Shown: positions 42,162 through 49,960 of the stretch, piece by piece
Position numbering within the stretch: position 1 is the first letter of the stretch
Layout: each line of letters opens with the position of its first letter
Assembly: GCA_027306505.1 (NCBI GenBank)
Contig: DAHUZP010000026.1
Span: forward strand, 165,103-229,102
Direction: 5' to 3'
Source: Thermoplasmata archaeon
GTDB lineage: Archaea > Thermoplasmatota > Thermoplasmata > Lutacidiplasmatales > UBA184
Length of the DNA: 64,000 nt
Notes under the pieces: model-generated
What the model was told of the DNA's origin: nothing
The model's input: only the letters and a program-made list of their open reading frames with translations
Databases searched by the model: none
Position numbers and translations under genes: made by a program

Positions 42162-44489
42162 TCACGCTCGATCGGTGGAGGGCGCTGCCTTCAGGGGTGG
42201 CGCGCCTCGCACCGCCGAGGCTGGGCGCGGCCCTGCTCGCCGGACAGACGAGGGACGTGCGCTCCGACGGCCCGCGTGTGAGAGGCCCCAGGCTTCCTGC
42301 ACCGGGATGGCGGAGGGGGAAGGTCCCACCTCTCGGGAGATGGCCTGAGCGCGCTGGGTGGTCCGTCGAGCCTCCTCCTTGGCCCCGCTGCGACGGAGCC
42401 ACTCCCCCAGCGCGCCGTACGCTCGCGCGACGATGGACCGGTCCTGGGAAGCCTCCGAGACACGCACCGCTTCCTGGCAGCGTCGGACCGCTTCCTTCAG
42501 GTCCCCACCCAGCCCTGCCTCCATCGCGATCCCGATGAGCGACGAAACGATGTTGAGCTGCGCACCCGAGCGACGGGCTTCCTCCAGCATCGCGCGATAC
42601 TCGCTGAGGGCCTCCGCGTGCCTACCAGCACGCGACCAGGAGATCGCACGCGAAATGCGCAACTTCTCGAACATGTCCAGCCGCCGATGGCGCTTCGCCA
42701 ATGTCATCCCGAGCGTCGCGAGCCGCGCGACCTCATCGAACTGCTCGCGCTCCCCGGCGATGTGGCAGAGGCCATGGAGGGCGTCCAGCCTCTGCTCGAC
42801 CTGGTGATGCTGCCGCGCGAGACGTTCGGCCTGTCGGAAGTGGCGCTCCCCGAGGTCGAGGTCCCCACAGTAGGTGTGGTAGTTGCCTCGGGCTAGGGCG
42901 CACGCGGAGGCCCAGCGCCCGCCCCCGGCCAGGTGATTCAGCGAGCGCACCCATCGCTCCGCCTGGTCCAGGTGCCCCGCCCGCAGAAGGCTACTCGAGA
43001 GTCCCACGGAAGCTCGGATCGCCGCCGGATCGTTGCGGGGCAACTGCTCGAGCGACCGGTCCAGGAAGGTGGAGGCCGCGACGAAGTCGCCCCAGGAGCG
43101 CTCGATCTCGGCCACCACGAGCAGGACGAGGCCGCGACGTCTTCCCTTGGGCAGCACGTGCACCAATCGTAGCGCCGCGGAAAGCGCCCTTCGGTCACCC
43201 GTGCTCTGGATCTCCTGGCGGTGTCGCCGAAGCAGCGAGAACGCCAGCGTGGTCCGATCGGCGTCAACGGCGTGGGTGAAGCGTTCGACCGCGGGCAGGG
43301 ACGGGCTCGCGGCCAGGAACGCGTGGGCCCGAAGGACCTCGTCCCACCGGGCACTCTCCCGGAGCCGCGAGGCGAGCGTCTCGGGGAGCCGGAGCCCAGC
43401 GCTGGACCGCTCCAGGACCGCCTGCGAGACCAGCGTCTCCAGCTCGTCCGGCGTCAGCCCAGGAAGGAGGCCGCTCTGGAACGGGACACTGTCCCAGCAC
43501 AGGGCGAGCGGGAGCAACGCCTGCCGTTCCACCTCCGGGAGGCTCGCGAGCACCGCGTTCGCGAAGTCCTCTCCCTTGGGGAGTCCTTCCCGCGAGCTCA
43601 GACGGAGGTACCGGGGATTGCCGAGCGTCTCCCGGTAGACCTCCTCGAACCGCTCTTCCGGGAAGTTCAGCGCCTCGGTCAGCGAAATCGCGTCCTTTCG
43701 GTTCAGCCCCTTGAGCGTCAGGTGGACCACGGCCCCGTGCGGGAGCGGCCATGGAAGCTCTCGTTGCGTGATCACCACCACCGCATGTTTGGATCCCGTG
43801 TTGAAGGCGGCGAGCATGTCACGAAGGGCGCGCTGGGTCTCCTTGGGGGCATCCTGAACGTCGTCCACCACCCAGAGGACCCGTCTCGACGTCCGTTGCA
43901 GCAGCGAGGTGAGGTCCGCGGGGGTGCCCGTTACCTGGCTGCCGAGGAGGCCAATCGCCGGCTCTGCGCGAGAGGAGGGATTTTCGTCGCCCCCGAGACC
44001 TCGGCGAATGCTCTCCCAGAGCGCATCGGGAGTCGTGGTCGATCTGAGCGCTGTCCAGACCGTCAGGTGGGAGGCCGGCGCGAGCCGCATCCCCCGGCGG
44101 ACCAAGGAGGTCTTTCCCATCCCGGGGACGCCGTCCACCACGAGGGCTCCCCCTCTGGAGAACCCGCGGCGAAGCTCGTTGAGCTCCTGATGTCGGCCGA
44201 CGAAGATCTCCGGCGGTGCGGGTAGACCTTGGAGCGAGGAGACCTCGGAGGTGGAGAGCACCTTCTCCCGGCCCTGGGGGGTGAGCTCGTAGAGCAGCAC
44301 GCGATACTTCTTGCCCGGCGCGTGGGCGCGGTGCACCGAGACTTCGCCTGCCAAGCGAAGCTTGCGGAGAGCACGGGAGATGGTCGCCGCGTGGTACCCG
44401 AGCTTTCGGGCGAGATCGTCCTGTCCGAGCCCCTCTCCACCGCTCTCCTCGTGGCGTTGCAGCAACGCTCGAAGGACCGCGAGGGTCAT
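42162..44489 (-). CDS. MalT-like regulator: winged helix, NB-ATPase and TPR
   Basis: 775 residues from the ATG at 44489 (GTG at 44510 possible). Residues 1-85 are a winged helix (GLGQDDLARKLGYHAATISR, ALRKLRLAGEVSV, YELTPQGREKV). A STAND/AAA ATPase follows with IFVGRHQELNEL, P-loop GVPGMGKTSLVRR and Walker B RRVLWVVDDVQD. The C-terminal 350 residues are TPR-like (HLDQAERWVRSL, DLDLGERHFRQAERLA, HAEALSEYRAMLEEA). In the MalT class, ligand binding to the TPR part lets ATP-bound oligomers act on promoters. Its neighbours are secreted and surface proteins, so they are candidate targets. Confidence 0.82.
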   Translation of the reverse strand: MTLAVLRALLQRHEESGGEGLGQDDLARKLGYHAATISRALRKLRLAGEVSVHRAHAPGKKYRVLLYELTPQGREKVLSTSEVSSLQGLPAPPEIFVGRHQELNELRRGFSRGGALVVDGVPGMGKTSLVRRGMRLAPASHLTVWTALRSTTTPDALWESIRRGLGGDENPSSRAEPAIGLLGSQVTGTPADLTSLLQRTSRRVLWVVDDVQDAPKETQRALRDMLAAFNTGSKHAVVVITQRELPWPLPHGAVVHLTLKGLNRKDAISLTEALNFPEERFEEVYRETLGNPRYLRLSSREGLPKGEDFANAVLASLPEVERQALLPLALCWDSVPFQSGLLPGLTPDELETLVSQAVLERSSAGLRLPETLASRLRESARWDEVLRAHAFLAASPSLPAVERFTHAVDADRTTLAFSLLRRHRQEIQSTGDRRALSAALRLVHVLPKGRRRGLVLLVVAEIERSWGDFVAASTFLDRSLEQLPRNDPAAIRASVGLSSSLLRAGHLDQAERWVRSLNHLAGGGRWASACALARGNYHTYCGDLDLGERHFRQAERLARQHHQVEQRLDALHGLCHIAGEREQFDEVARLATLGMTLAKRHRRLDMFEKLRISRAISWSRAGRHAEALSEYRAMLEEARRSGAQLNIVSSLIGIAMEAGLGGDLKEAVRRCQEAVRVSEASQDRSIVARAYGALGEWLRRSGAKEEARRTTQRAQAISREVGPSPSAIPVQEAWGLSHAGRRSARPSSVRRAGPRPASAVRGAPPLKAAPSTDRA

Positions 44490-44573
44490 TCTTTGTCGGC
44501 CGAGCAACACGTCCCCCTGGCTCGCTCCTGGCTCGGGAGAAAGATGGAGCCTCCACACACTCGGTCCAGGGCA

Positions 44574-44579
44574 CTTAAA
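44574..44579 (-). promoter_or_regulatory. TATA box of the MalT-like regulator
   Basis: On the minus strand TTTAAG, predicting a start of transcription near 44550 and a leader of 40-60 nt. This excludes the upstream part of the open frame (to 44648) from the protein. Confidence 0.5.
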
Positions 44580-44638
44580 CCCCTTGCAGCCCCGGCCAGG
44601 GGATGCGGGACCAAGCGTAGGGCAGGAGGGAGCCCGAA

Positions 44639-44653
44639 TTTTGCGCAAAAATC
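44639..44653 (+). promoter_or_regulatory. copy 2 of TTGCGCAAAAATC with perfect palindrome
   Basis: Here the motif is extended to TTTTGCGCAAAA, a perfect 12-bp palindrome, lying about 60 nt upstream of the regulator's TATA box and about 13 nt upstream of the TATA-like element of the candidate RNA on the other strand. A good operator candidate for the divergent pair. Confidence 0.5.
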
Positions 44654-44689
44654 CGTGAGGGGTTCATATGCCGGTTCGGCGAAAGAGTC

Positions 44690-44911
44690 CACGCTAAGGA
44701 CCATGACCGGAAGGTCATCCCCAGTGCTTTTTGGCGGCCTCGCCGCCCGTTGGGGAAGTCCGCCGGTCCCGCCCCTTTCCATCCCCCTGGGCAGGGGCGG
44801 ACCGGCGAGATCGACGGAAGGTCCCGGCGCCGTGGCCCCGGTGCGAGCAGTAGAGCCTGTGGCAATCCCCCGCTGACTCCTGCTATCTCTCGGGGCCCAC
44901 GGTATTTTTTT
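44690..44911 (+). ncRNA. candidate structured non-coding RNA
   Basis: A TATA-like TTCATATG (44663-44670) predicts a start near 44693. The following 200 nt fold on the plus strand into four hairpins: ATGACC-GGAA-GGTCAT (44703-44718, a GNRA loop); CCCCA/TGGGG (44719-44755) around GGCGGC-CTC-GCCGCC; a 14-bp stem with one bulged C (44761-44775 with 44794-44807); and a 10-bp stem with one bulge (44831-44840 with 44891-44901) enclosing AGCAG/CTGCT. Seven T follow at 44905-44911. GGAAGGTC occurs twice. It does not match SRP RNA or RNase P RNA motifs I know. The short ORF at 44703 is probably accidental. Confidence 0.5.
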
Positions 44912-44953
44912 CGCCGGCACCCCCCCTAACTCCTTTCTCGGACGCTGAGGGGA

Positions 44954-44975
44954 CCATCTCCTGACGGGGAGATGG
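44954..44975. promoter_or_regulatory. isolated 8-bp hairpin or inverted repeat
   Basis: CCATCTCC, loop TGACGG, GGAGATGG, perfect, in the AT-richer gap before the exported protein gene. A weaker repeat, GTCCATC with GATGTGGAC, lies near 45026-45046. Either may be an operator of the exported-protein gene. Confidence 0.35.
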
Positions 44976-45065
44976 CATGGTGGTTTCTGTTTGAAATCCA
45001 TTGTATCACGTTAATTCCAAAAAGGTCCATCTGTGTGATGTGGACTCCAACGCGATGACCGGGTT

Positions 45066-45833
45066 GTGCCGACCCGTCCCCAAGCGACCTTCCAGCGCTC
45101 CCCTCTCGGGCGGCGTGGCGCGTCACCGATATGCGCCCCCACCTGCCGCACAGGACGACGCCGGCGCGGCTTTTCTCGTCTGCTCCACGGCGGTCCCCTT
45201 CTCGGCCTGGTCACCCTCGCCCTTGCCGGGGTGCTCGCCTACGGCGCGAGCCCTCTGGGGCCCGGAGCGGCGACCGGCTCCTTCCGGGCCGGACCGCACC
45301 CTGGAGTTCCTGGGACCGCCGGAGGCAGCGAGCTCAACGTGAGCTCGGACGGGTACATCGCCTATCTCCGGCTGTGGGTCCCCGTGGGGGTGCCGACCTA
45401 CTTCCTCGACGTCGTGGAGTTCGAGGTCCTGGCCTCTCGTCAAGCCGAGGTGAGCGTTGGGGTGAGCCTCACCACCTCCGTCACTTCCCTTCCCCCGAAC
45501 GCCGAGGTGTACGGGATCGTGGGGACCCCGGGCCCCCACGGCCACCGGGGAGGTTCGATCTCCTCCGCCCCCGAGGTCCGGGGCGGAACGCTCCAGGCGC
45601 TGGAGGGGCTCGGTGGGAAGGAGGGCGCGAACCCTGGATTGGAGACGGGATTGGACATCGGCCCTACCGGGACGACGGGGATCGGGAGCGAGCCGGGCAC
45701 GAGCCTTTCGTTGGCGGCGGGGGCGAACTATGTGCTGGTCCTGAGCGTCGGCGTGCTGCTGCCGGCCTCTAACCCGTCGGCACTCAGCGGCACCGCGTTC
45801 ACCATCACGATCACGCTGAGCAGCGCGCTGTGA
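45066..45833 (+). CDS. exported protein of unknown function
   Basis: 255 residues from a GTG. After a basic N-terminal region (TGRRRRGFSRLLHGG) a hydrophobic segment (LLGLVTLALAGVLAYGAS) serves as signal or anchor. The mature part is Gly/Ser/Thr/Val-rich with beta-sandwich character (SDGYIAYLRLWVPVGVPTYF, VEFEVLASRQAEVSVGV, ANYVLVLSVGVLLP). No family is recognised. The long basic region before the hydrophobic core makes the exact start uncertain. Confidence 0.5.
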   Translation: MPTRPQATFQRSPLGRRGASPICAPTCRTGRRRRGFSRLLHGGPLLGLVTLALAGVLAYGASPLGPGAATGSFRAGPHPGVPGTAGGSELNVSSDGYIAYLRLWVPVGVPTYFLDVVEFEVLASRQAEVSVGVSLTTSVTSLPPNAEVYGIVGTPGPHGHRGGSISSAPEVRGGTLQALEGLGGKEGANPGLETGLDIGPTGTTGIGSEPGTSLSLAAGANYVLVLSVGVLLPASNPSALSGTAFTITITLSSAL

Positions 45834-46274
45834 GCGATCTTCGCCACGAGCGACCCCGACCTCGGCCGTGCATCTCCCCACCACCTGTGGACGGGGTGGA
45901 ATGCAACCGTTGCTCCCGATAGGCGCTCGAGGGGACCACGGTTTCAGGACCCCTCCACCGCCGTTCAAATAGGTCCCGGGGGGAACGTCACTCGGGAAAC
46001 CACCCCAACGGAGAAGCCGCGACCAATATCGCATAAGGGGACGGAAGCACCGATCCGTCCCGCGTGCGGCGCGGCCTCTCCACCACCCTCCCTTGAGTGC
46101 CTGAAATGCTCGCGGAGCGCTCGAAGCGTTCGTTGCTGCGAAGGTCCAGCGAGCCCTCGCTCGGTCCTGGGCTCGGCGGACCGACCTGCTCTCCTAGGTC
46201 CGGCCGGCAGGGGCCCCGACAGAAGGTGAGATATCGGTCCGGGGCACTTCTTCTAGCCCACGGCGGGAGGACGG
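45834..46274. other. intergenic region upstream of the GH5 gene
   Basis: 441 bp. Two AT-rich patches could be promoters: CCAATATCGCATAAG near 46023-46037 and GAGATATCGG at 46228-46237. A 6-bp inverted repeat GAGGGG...CCCCTC lies near 45930-45957. The plus-strand ORF opening at 46097 overlaps the GH5 gene out of frame and has no supporting features. Confidence 0.4.
46228..46237 (+). promoter_or_regulatory. TATA-like element of the GH5 gene
   Basis: GAGATATCGG about 40 nt before the TTG start, giving a leader of about 15-20 nt that includes GGGAGG. Confidence 0.4.
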
Positions 46275-48728
46275 TTGGTCCGACTCGCGACCTGTCTAAC
46301 GGCGCTTCTCATCCTCTTGAGCGTACTCGCTGCGACGGGGGGTCCGTCGACCCTGCCGCGCGTGCCCCAGGGAACGGCATCAGCCCGTGGTTCGCTCTTG
46401 AGCGCTGTCCCTCCGGCCAAGGTCTCGGAGGGCCCCTCGGCCCATGGCTTCTCGGGAGGCGATCTTCCATGGCCCCTCCACGGGGTGGACCGGTCGGGGA
46501 CCGAGTACGCCTGCGTCCAAGGTTGGGGATTCGGCGACGGACCCTACGACCTCGCGAGCGTTGAGGCGATCCGCTCCTGGAACGTGACCGCGGTACGGGT
46601 CCCGCTCAACGAGGACTGCTGGCTGGGTATCAACGGCGTCACCCCCGCCTACAGCGGCGCTCCCTACCGGGCCTTCATCGCGGCCTACGTTCATCTCCTG
46701 GAGTCGCAGGCCATCCGTCCGATCCTGGACCTCCACTGGAACGCCCCCGGCACGAACCTTTCGACCGGGCAGATGCCCATGGCCGACGAAGACCACGCCC
46801 CGGCGTTCTGGGCGAGCGTCGCCTCGACCTTCCGCAACGACTCGCTCGTGATCTTCGACCTCTACAACGAGCCCTATGGCATCTCCTGGAACTGCTGGGA
46901 GAACGGCTGCTTCCAGACCTTTACCAACCCTGGCTGGCAGACCGCCGGGTTCCAGCAGCTCCTGAACGTGGTGCGCTCAGCAGGGGCGACGAGCCAGCTC
47001 GTCCTCCTGGGGGGGCTGAACTGGTCGAACGACGACTCCGGGTGGCTCGCCCACGAACCGACGGACCCCGCGGGGCCCGGCCACCTCGGCGTGAGCCTCC
47101 ACATGTACAACTTCAACACCTGCTCGAGCTGGACCTGCTGGAACCAGACCCTACTTCCGATCGTGCAGGCGGGCCTCCCCCTCGTGACGGGCGAGCTCGG
47201 GGAGAGCGACTGCAACGCGACCTTCATCGACCGGTACTTCGGCTGGGCCGACCCCCTGCACGTCTCCTACCTGGGCTGGACCTGGGACGACTGGAGCAGC
47301 TGCACCGGACCGACGCTCATCGCGAACTACACCGGGGCCCCCTACCAAGCGTACGGCACCGGGTTCCGCGACCACCTCCTCGGTTTCGCGGTCCCGCCTC
47401 CGGCCGCTCCGGGAGCTCCATTCGGGGTCCAGGCCCTGCCAGGGAACGCTTCGGTGCGGCTCTCCTGGTCCTATCCGGCATCGAACGGCTCGTGGCCCAC
47501 GGAAGGGTACAACGTGAGCTGGGGGACCTCTGCGACCCCCTCCACGGTGGCCTACGTCGCCGCCGGTGGACCCCTCGCCCTGACCGTGAGCTCCCTGGCC
47601 AACGGGGTCACCTACGACTTCGCGCTCCAGGCGGTCAACGAGGTGGGCACCGGACCGTGGAGCTCCCCCGTGACCGCGGTCCCTCGCTCGAACGTGAGCG
47701 CCCAGGTGTCCGCCTCCCCGCTCTCAGGTCCCCCTCCCCTCGAGGTCGTCTACCGCTCGAGCATCTCCGGAGGCGTCGCCCCCTACTCGGAGCTGTGGAG
47801 CTTCGGTGATGGGGGCACGGCGAGCGGCGGTCCGGTGGTGTACCACAACTTCACCGCTCCCGGCACGTTCGTCGCCCGGGACCAGGTCTGCGCCCAAGGC
47901 GGGGAGTGCGTCAACGCGACCGCGCCTTCGGTGAGCGTCGGAGCGCTCCCCGTGGTCGCCCAGGCGAAGGCGACCCCGCTGAGGGGGAGCGGCCCGCTCA
48001 CGGTCTCCTTGCAAGGCTCCGCGACCGGCGGTACGTCACCCTACGCCTACCTCTGGCGGTTCGGCGACGGGGGATCGGGCGCGGGGGCGGACCCGACGCA
48101 CGTCTTCCGGCTAGCCAGCGGCTCAGCGACGTCCCCCGGCACGTTCGTCGTCCGCCTGTGGGTGAACGACTCCGCCCATGGTTCCAACGAGACCTCGCTC
48201 GTCGTGACCGTCGACCCACCTATCGTTCTGTCCATCGCGGCCTCCCCGATCTCGGGGTCCCAGCCGCTCCACGTGACGTTCTGGGCGAACGCCTCCGGAG
48301 GGTATGGGGGGCTTTGGTTCAACTGGAGCTTGGGCGACGGCACCACGTCTACCGGCACCCCCGTGACCCACACCTACTCGGCCGCTGGGACCTATCCCGT
48401 CACGGTGCGGGTGGGGGACCTCTACGGTGACGCCACCGTCGGCTCGACGAACATCTCCGTCCTCTCCCTATGCTCCTGCCCGTCGTCCCCGCCCTCCATC
48501 CATCCGTGGGAGGGCCCTTTCCTCTTTCCCGCGATCGCCATCGGAGGGGCCCTGCTCCTCGCCGCCGCGGTGTTCCTCGTGCTCCGTCACCGTCGGGGCG
48601 GCTCCCCTCCCCTAGCTCCGCCGGACGGAGCGCCCCCGGCCCCGACCTGGCCCGACGCGGGCGGGCCCCAGGACCCGGAGGGTGGGGCTCTTCTCCCGTC
48701 GGCGCCTGGGACGGACCAAGGTGGTTGA
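46275..48728 (+). CDS. membrane-anchored GH5 glycoside hydrolase with FN3 and PKD domains
   Basis: 817 residues from a TTG with GGGAGG before it. Signal peptide (1-22), then a GH5 barrel: LHGVDRSGTEYAC, VRVPLNEDCW, LDLHW, acid/base E199 in DLYNEP, H276 in SLHMYNF and nucleophile E307 in VTGELGES. An FN3 domain (about 388-470) and three PKD-like domains (each with SFGDGG, RFGDGG or SLGDGT) follow, then one transmembrane helix (FPAIAIGGALLLAAAVFLVL) and a Pro-rich cytoplasmic tail. Expected to cleave beta-1,4-glucan or mannan outside the cell. The next gene overlaps its stop. Confidence 0.9.
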   Translation: MVRLATCLTALLILLSVLAATGGPSTLPRVPQGTASARGSLLSAVPPAKVSEGPSAHGFSGGDLPWPLHGVDRSGTEYACVQGWGFGDGPYDLASVEAIRSWNVTAVRVPLNEDCWLGINGVTPAYSGAPYRAFIAAYVHLLESQAIRPILDLHWNAPGTNLSTGQMPMADEDHAPAFWASVASTFRNDSLVIFDLYNEPYGISWNCWENGCFQTFTNPGWQTAGFQQLLNVVRSAGATSQLVLLGGLNWSNDDSGWLAHEPTDPAGPGHLGVSLHMYNFNTCSSWTCWNQTLLPIVQAGLPLVTGELGESDCNATFIDRYFGWADPLHVSYLGWTWDDWSSCTGPTLIANYTGAPYQAYGTGFRDHLLGFAVPPPAAPGAPFGVQALPGNASVRLSWSYPASNGSWPTEGYNVSWGTSATPSTVAYVAAGGPLALTVSSLANGVTYDFALQAVNEVGTGPWSSPVTAVPRSNVSAQVSASPLSGPPPLEVVYRSSISGGVAPYSELWSFGDGGTASGGPVVYHNFTAPGTFVARDQVCAQGGECVNATAPSVSVGALPVVAQAKATPLRGSGPLTVSLQGSATGGTSPYAYLWRFGDGGSGAGADPTHVFRLASGSATSPGTFVVRLWVNDSAHGSNETSLVVTVDPPIVLSIAASPISGSQPLHVTFWANASGGYGGLWFNWSLGDGTTSTGTPVTHTYSAAGTYPVTVRVGDLYGDATVGSTNISVLSLCSCPSSPPSIHPWEGPFLFPAIAIGGALLLAAAVFLVLRHRRGGSPPLAPPDGAPPAPTWPDAGGPQDPEGGALLPSAPGTDQGG

Positions 48729-49216
48729 CGACCGTGGCCCATTTCGGAGCCGCGTTGGCCCTGGGGGTGGTCCTGCTGTTGCTGGGGACCTACCTGGTGG
48801 TGGGCCCCATGACCTCGGACCAGGACTTCAACATGCTCCCGGGGCAGGCCTCGTCCTACGCGCTCCCCGGGTGGTACTACTTTCCCGTGGGCACGGAGGT
48901 CGCCCTCTCCTGGAGCGGCATGTCGCCTACGGCCTACGTGGAGGTGGAGACCTGCACGTCCATCTCCTCGGGGGTCTGCGCGAACCCGGGCCCCGTCATC
49001 GAGAACCAGTCGGGGAGCACGGGGACCCTCTCGTTCATCGCCGTGGGAGGGGCGCTCTACGGGATCGTCGCGAGCAGCCAGGGGATCGTGACGACCTCGA
49101 CGGTCTTCTCCTCGGCGTACGGGTTCATCGTGTTCCTCCTGTTCACGCTGGGGATCATCTCCGTCGCGATCGCCTTCATGAACTACTCTCGCCGCGACCG
49201 TTACAGCCCCATCTGA
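48725..49216 (+). CDS. two-helix membrane protein coupled to the GH5 gene
   Basis: 163 residues from a TTG whose TTGA overlaps the GH5 stop (a GTG at 48734 is the alternative). Two transmembrane helices (AALALGVVLLLLGTYLVVG and YGFIVFLLFTLGIISVAIAFM) flank about 100 extracellular residues containing two cysteines (VETCTSISSGVCANPG) and an N-x-S site. It probably folds beside the anchored glycoside hydrolase. Unknown family. Confidence 0.6.
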   Translation: MTTVAHFGAALALGVVLLLLGTYLVVGPMTSDQDFNMLPGQASSYALPGWYYFPVGTEVALSWSGMSPTAYVEVETCTSISSGVCANPGPVIENQSGSTGTLSFIAVGGALYGIVASSQGIVTTSTVFSSAYGFIVFLLFTLGIISVAIAFMNYSRRDRYSPI

Positions 49217-49304
49217 TCGGCGGGGGTGCCCCGCCCGCGTGGCATCGCACCTCCCGGGGCGCTGCGACGCCGTTTACTACCCCATCCCCTCCGCGGCACT
49301 GCTC

Positions 49305-49934
49305 ATGCCGGCCCGCCGCAAGGACGTCACGGTCAGCCTCGAACAGGAGGTGCCCTCGGGCGAGGGCGAAGCGCCCCGGCGCATCCGCGTCACGATGACG
49401 CTGGAACCGGGGGAGGACGGCAAGGTGGCCCCAGCGGAGACCGCCGAGGCGATCCAGACGCTCTCCTCGGTCCTAGAGAGCTCCGCTTCCTCCCTCGCCC
49501 TCGCCTCAGGGGGCACGACCGGTCCCCGACCGGACCGTTCCCTCTCCGAGCTCGTCGAGAGCTACCGACCCCGGGACCTCCAGCTCCTCGACGCGCTGCT
49601 CTGGGAGGGCGAGATCACCCCGACCGAGCACGAGATGCTCCGCTCCCAGCTGCCGAAGCCTGGCGCGGTCGCGGCGAAGGTCCCCTTGCCCTCGAAGGAG
49701 GTGGCCCCCTCTCCGCCCCCCTCTCCGACCCCCGCCCCGACCTCCCCTCCGACCGCCGCCCGACCGGCGGCGTCAGCGACCGGGACGGCTCGGCCCTCCG
49801 CTCGCTCGGTCGACCAGCTCCTTCGGGAGCTCGCCATCCAGGACCTGCGTGACGTGAACCGGGCCCGGGGGCGGGAACTGATCTCCTACGACGAGTGGGC
49901 CGCCCTCAAGGCCCATTTTGAGAAGAGGGCCTGA
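49305..49934 (+). CDS. hypothetical protein with Pro-rich linker
   Basis: 209 residues from the ATG at 49305 (frame open from 49239). The N-terminal part is beta-like and charged (RRKDVTVSLEQEVPSGEGEA, RIRVTMTLEPGEDG). Two short helical segments (LSELVESYRPRDLQLLDALL and VDQLLRELAIQDLRDVNRAR) are joined by a Pro/Ala/Ser linker and resemble each other: each ends in E-I/L-T/S-x-x-E-x-x-x-L. That suggests a duplicated small helical domain of unknown role. Confidence 0.5.
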   Translation: MPARRKDVTVSLEQEVPSGEGEAPRRIRVTMTLEPGEDGKVAPAETAEAIQTLSSVLESSASSLALASGGTTGPRPDRSLSELVESYRPRDLQLLDALLWEGEITPTEHEMLRSQLPKPGAVAAKVPLPSKEVAPSPPPSPTPAPTSPPTAARPAASATGTARPSARSVDQLLRELAIQDLRDVNRARGRELISYDEWAALKAHFEKRA

Positions 49935-49952
49935 GCCCGCCGAGCGGCGGGC
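49935..49952. terminator. GC hairpin between convergent genes
   Basis: GCCCGCC, loop GAGC, GGCGGGC: a perfect 7-bp stem that begins on the base after the plus-strand stop and ends nine bases before the opposing stop. Confidence 0.45.
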
Positions 49953-49960
49953 GCTCCGGA

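Noticed and set aside
42083..42538. Plus-strand ORF with AGGAGG before it
   Set aside because: Nearly all of it is antisense to the 3' end of the MalT-like gene and the product is Pro/Arg-rich; the Shine-Dalgarno match seems to be chance.
44703..44876. 58-codon ORF starting ATGACCGG
   Set aside because: Its start codon lies inside a perfect hairpin and the peptide is Pro/Gly/Arg-rich without features; a structured RNA explains the region better.
44690..44911. SRP RNA or RNase P RNA
   Set aside because: The helix 8 motif of SRP RNA and the conserved CR-I/CR-V sequences of RNase P RNA were not found.
46097..46564. Plus-strand ORF overlapping the GH5 start
   Set aside because: Out of frame with a well-supported enzyme gene and without recognisable features.
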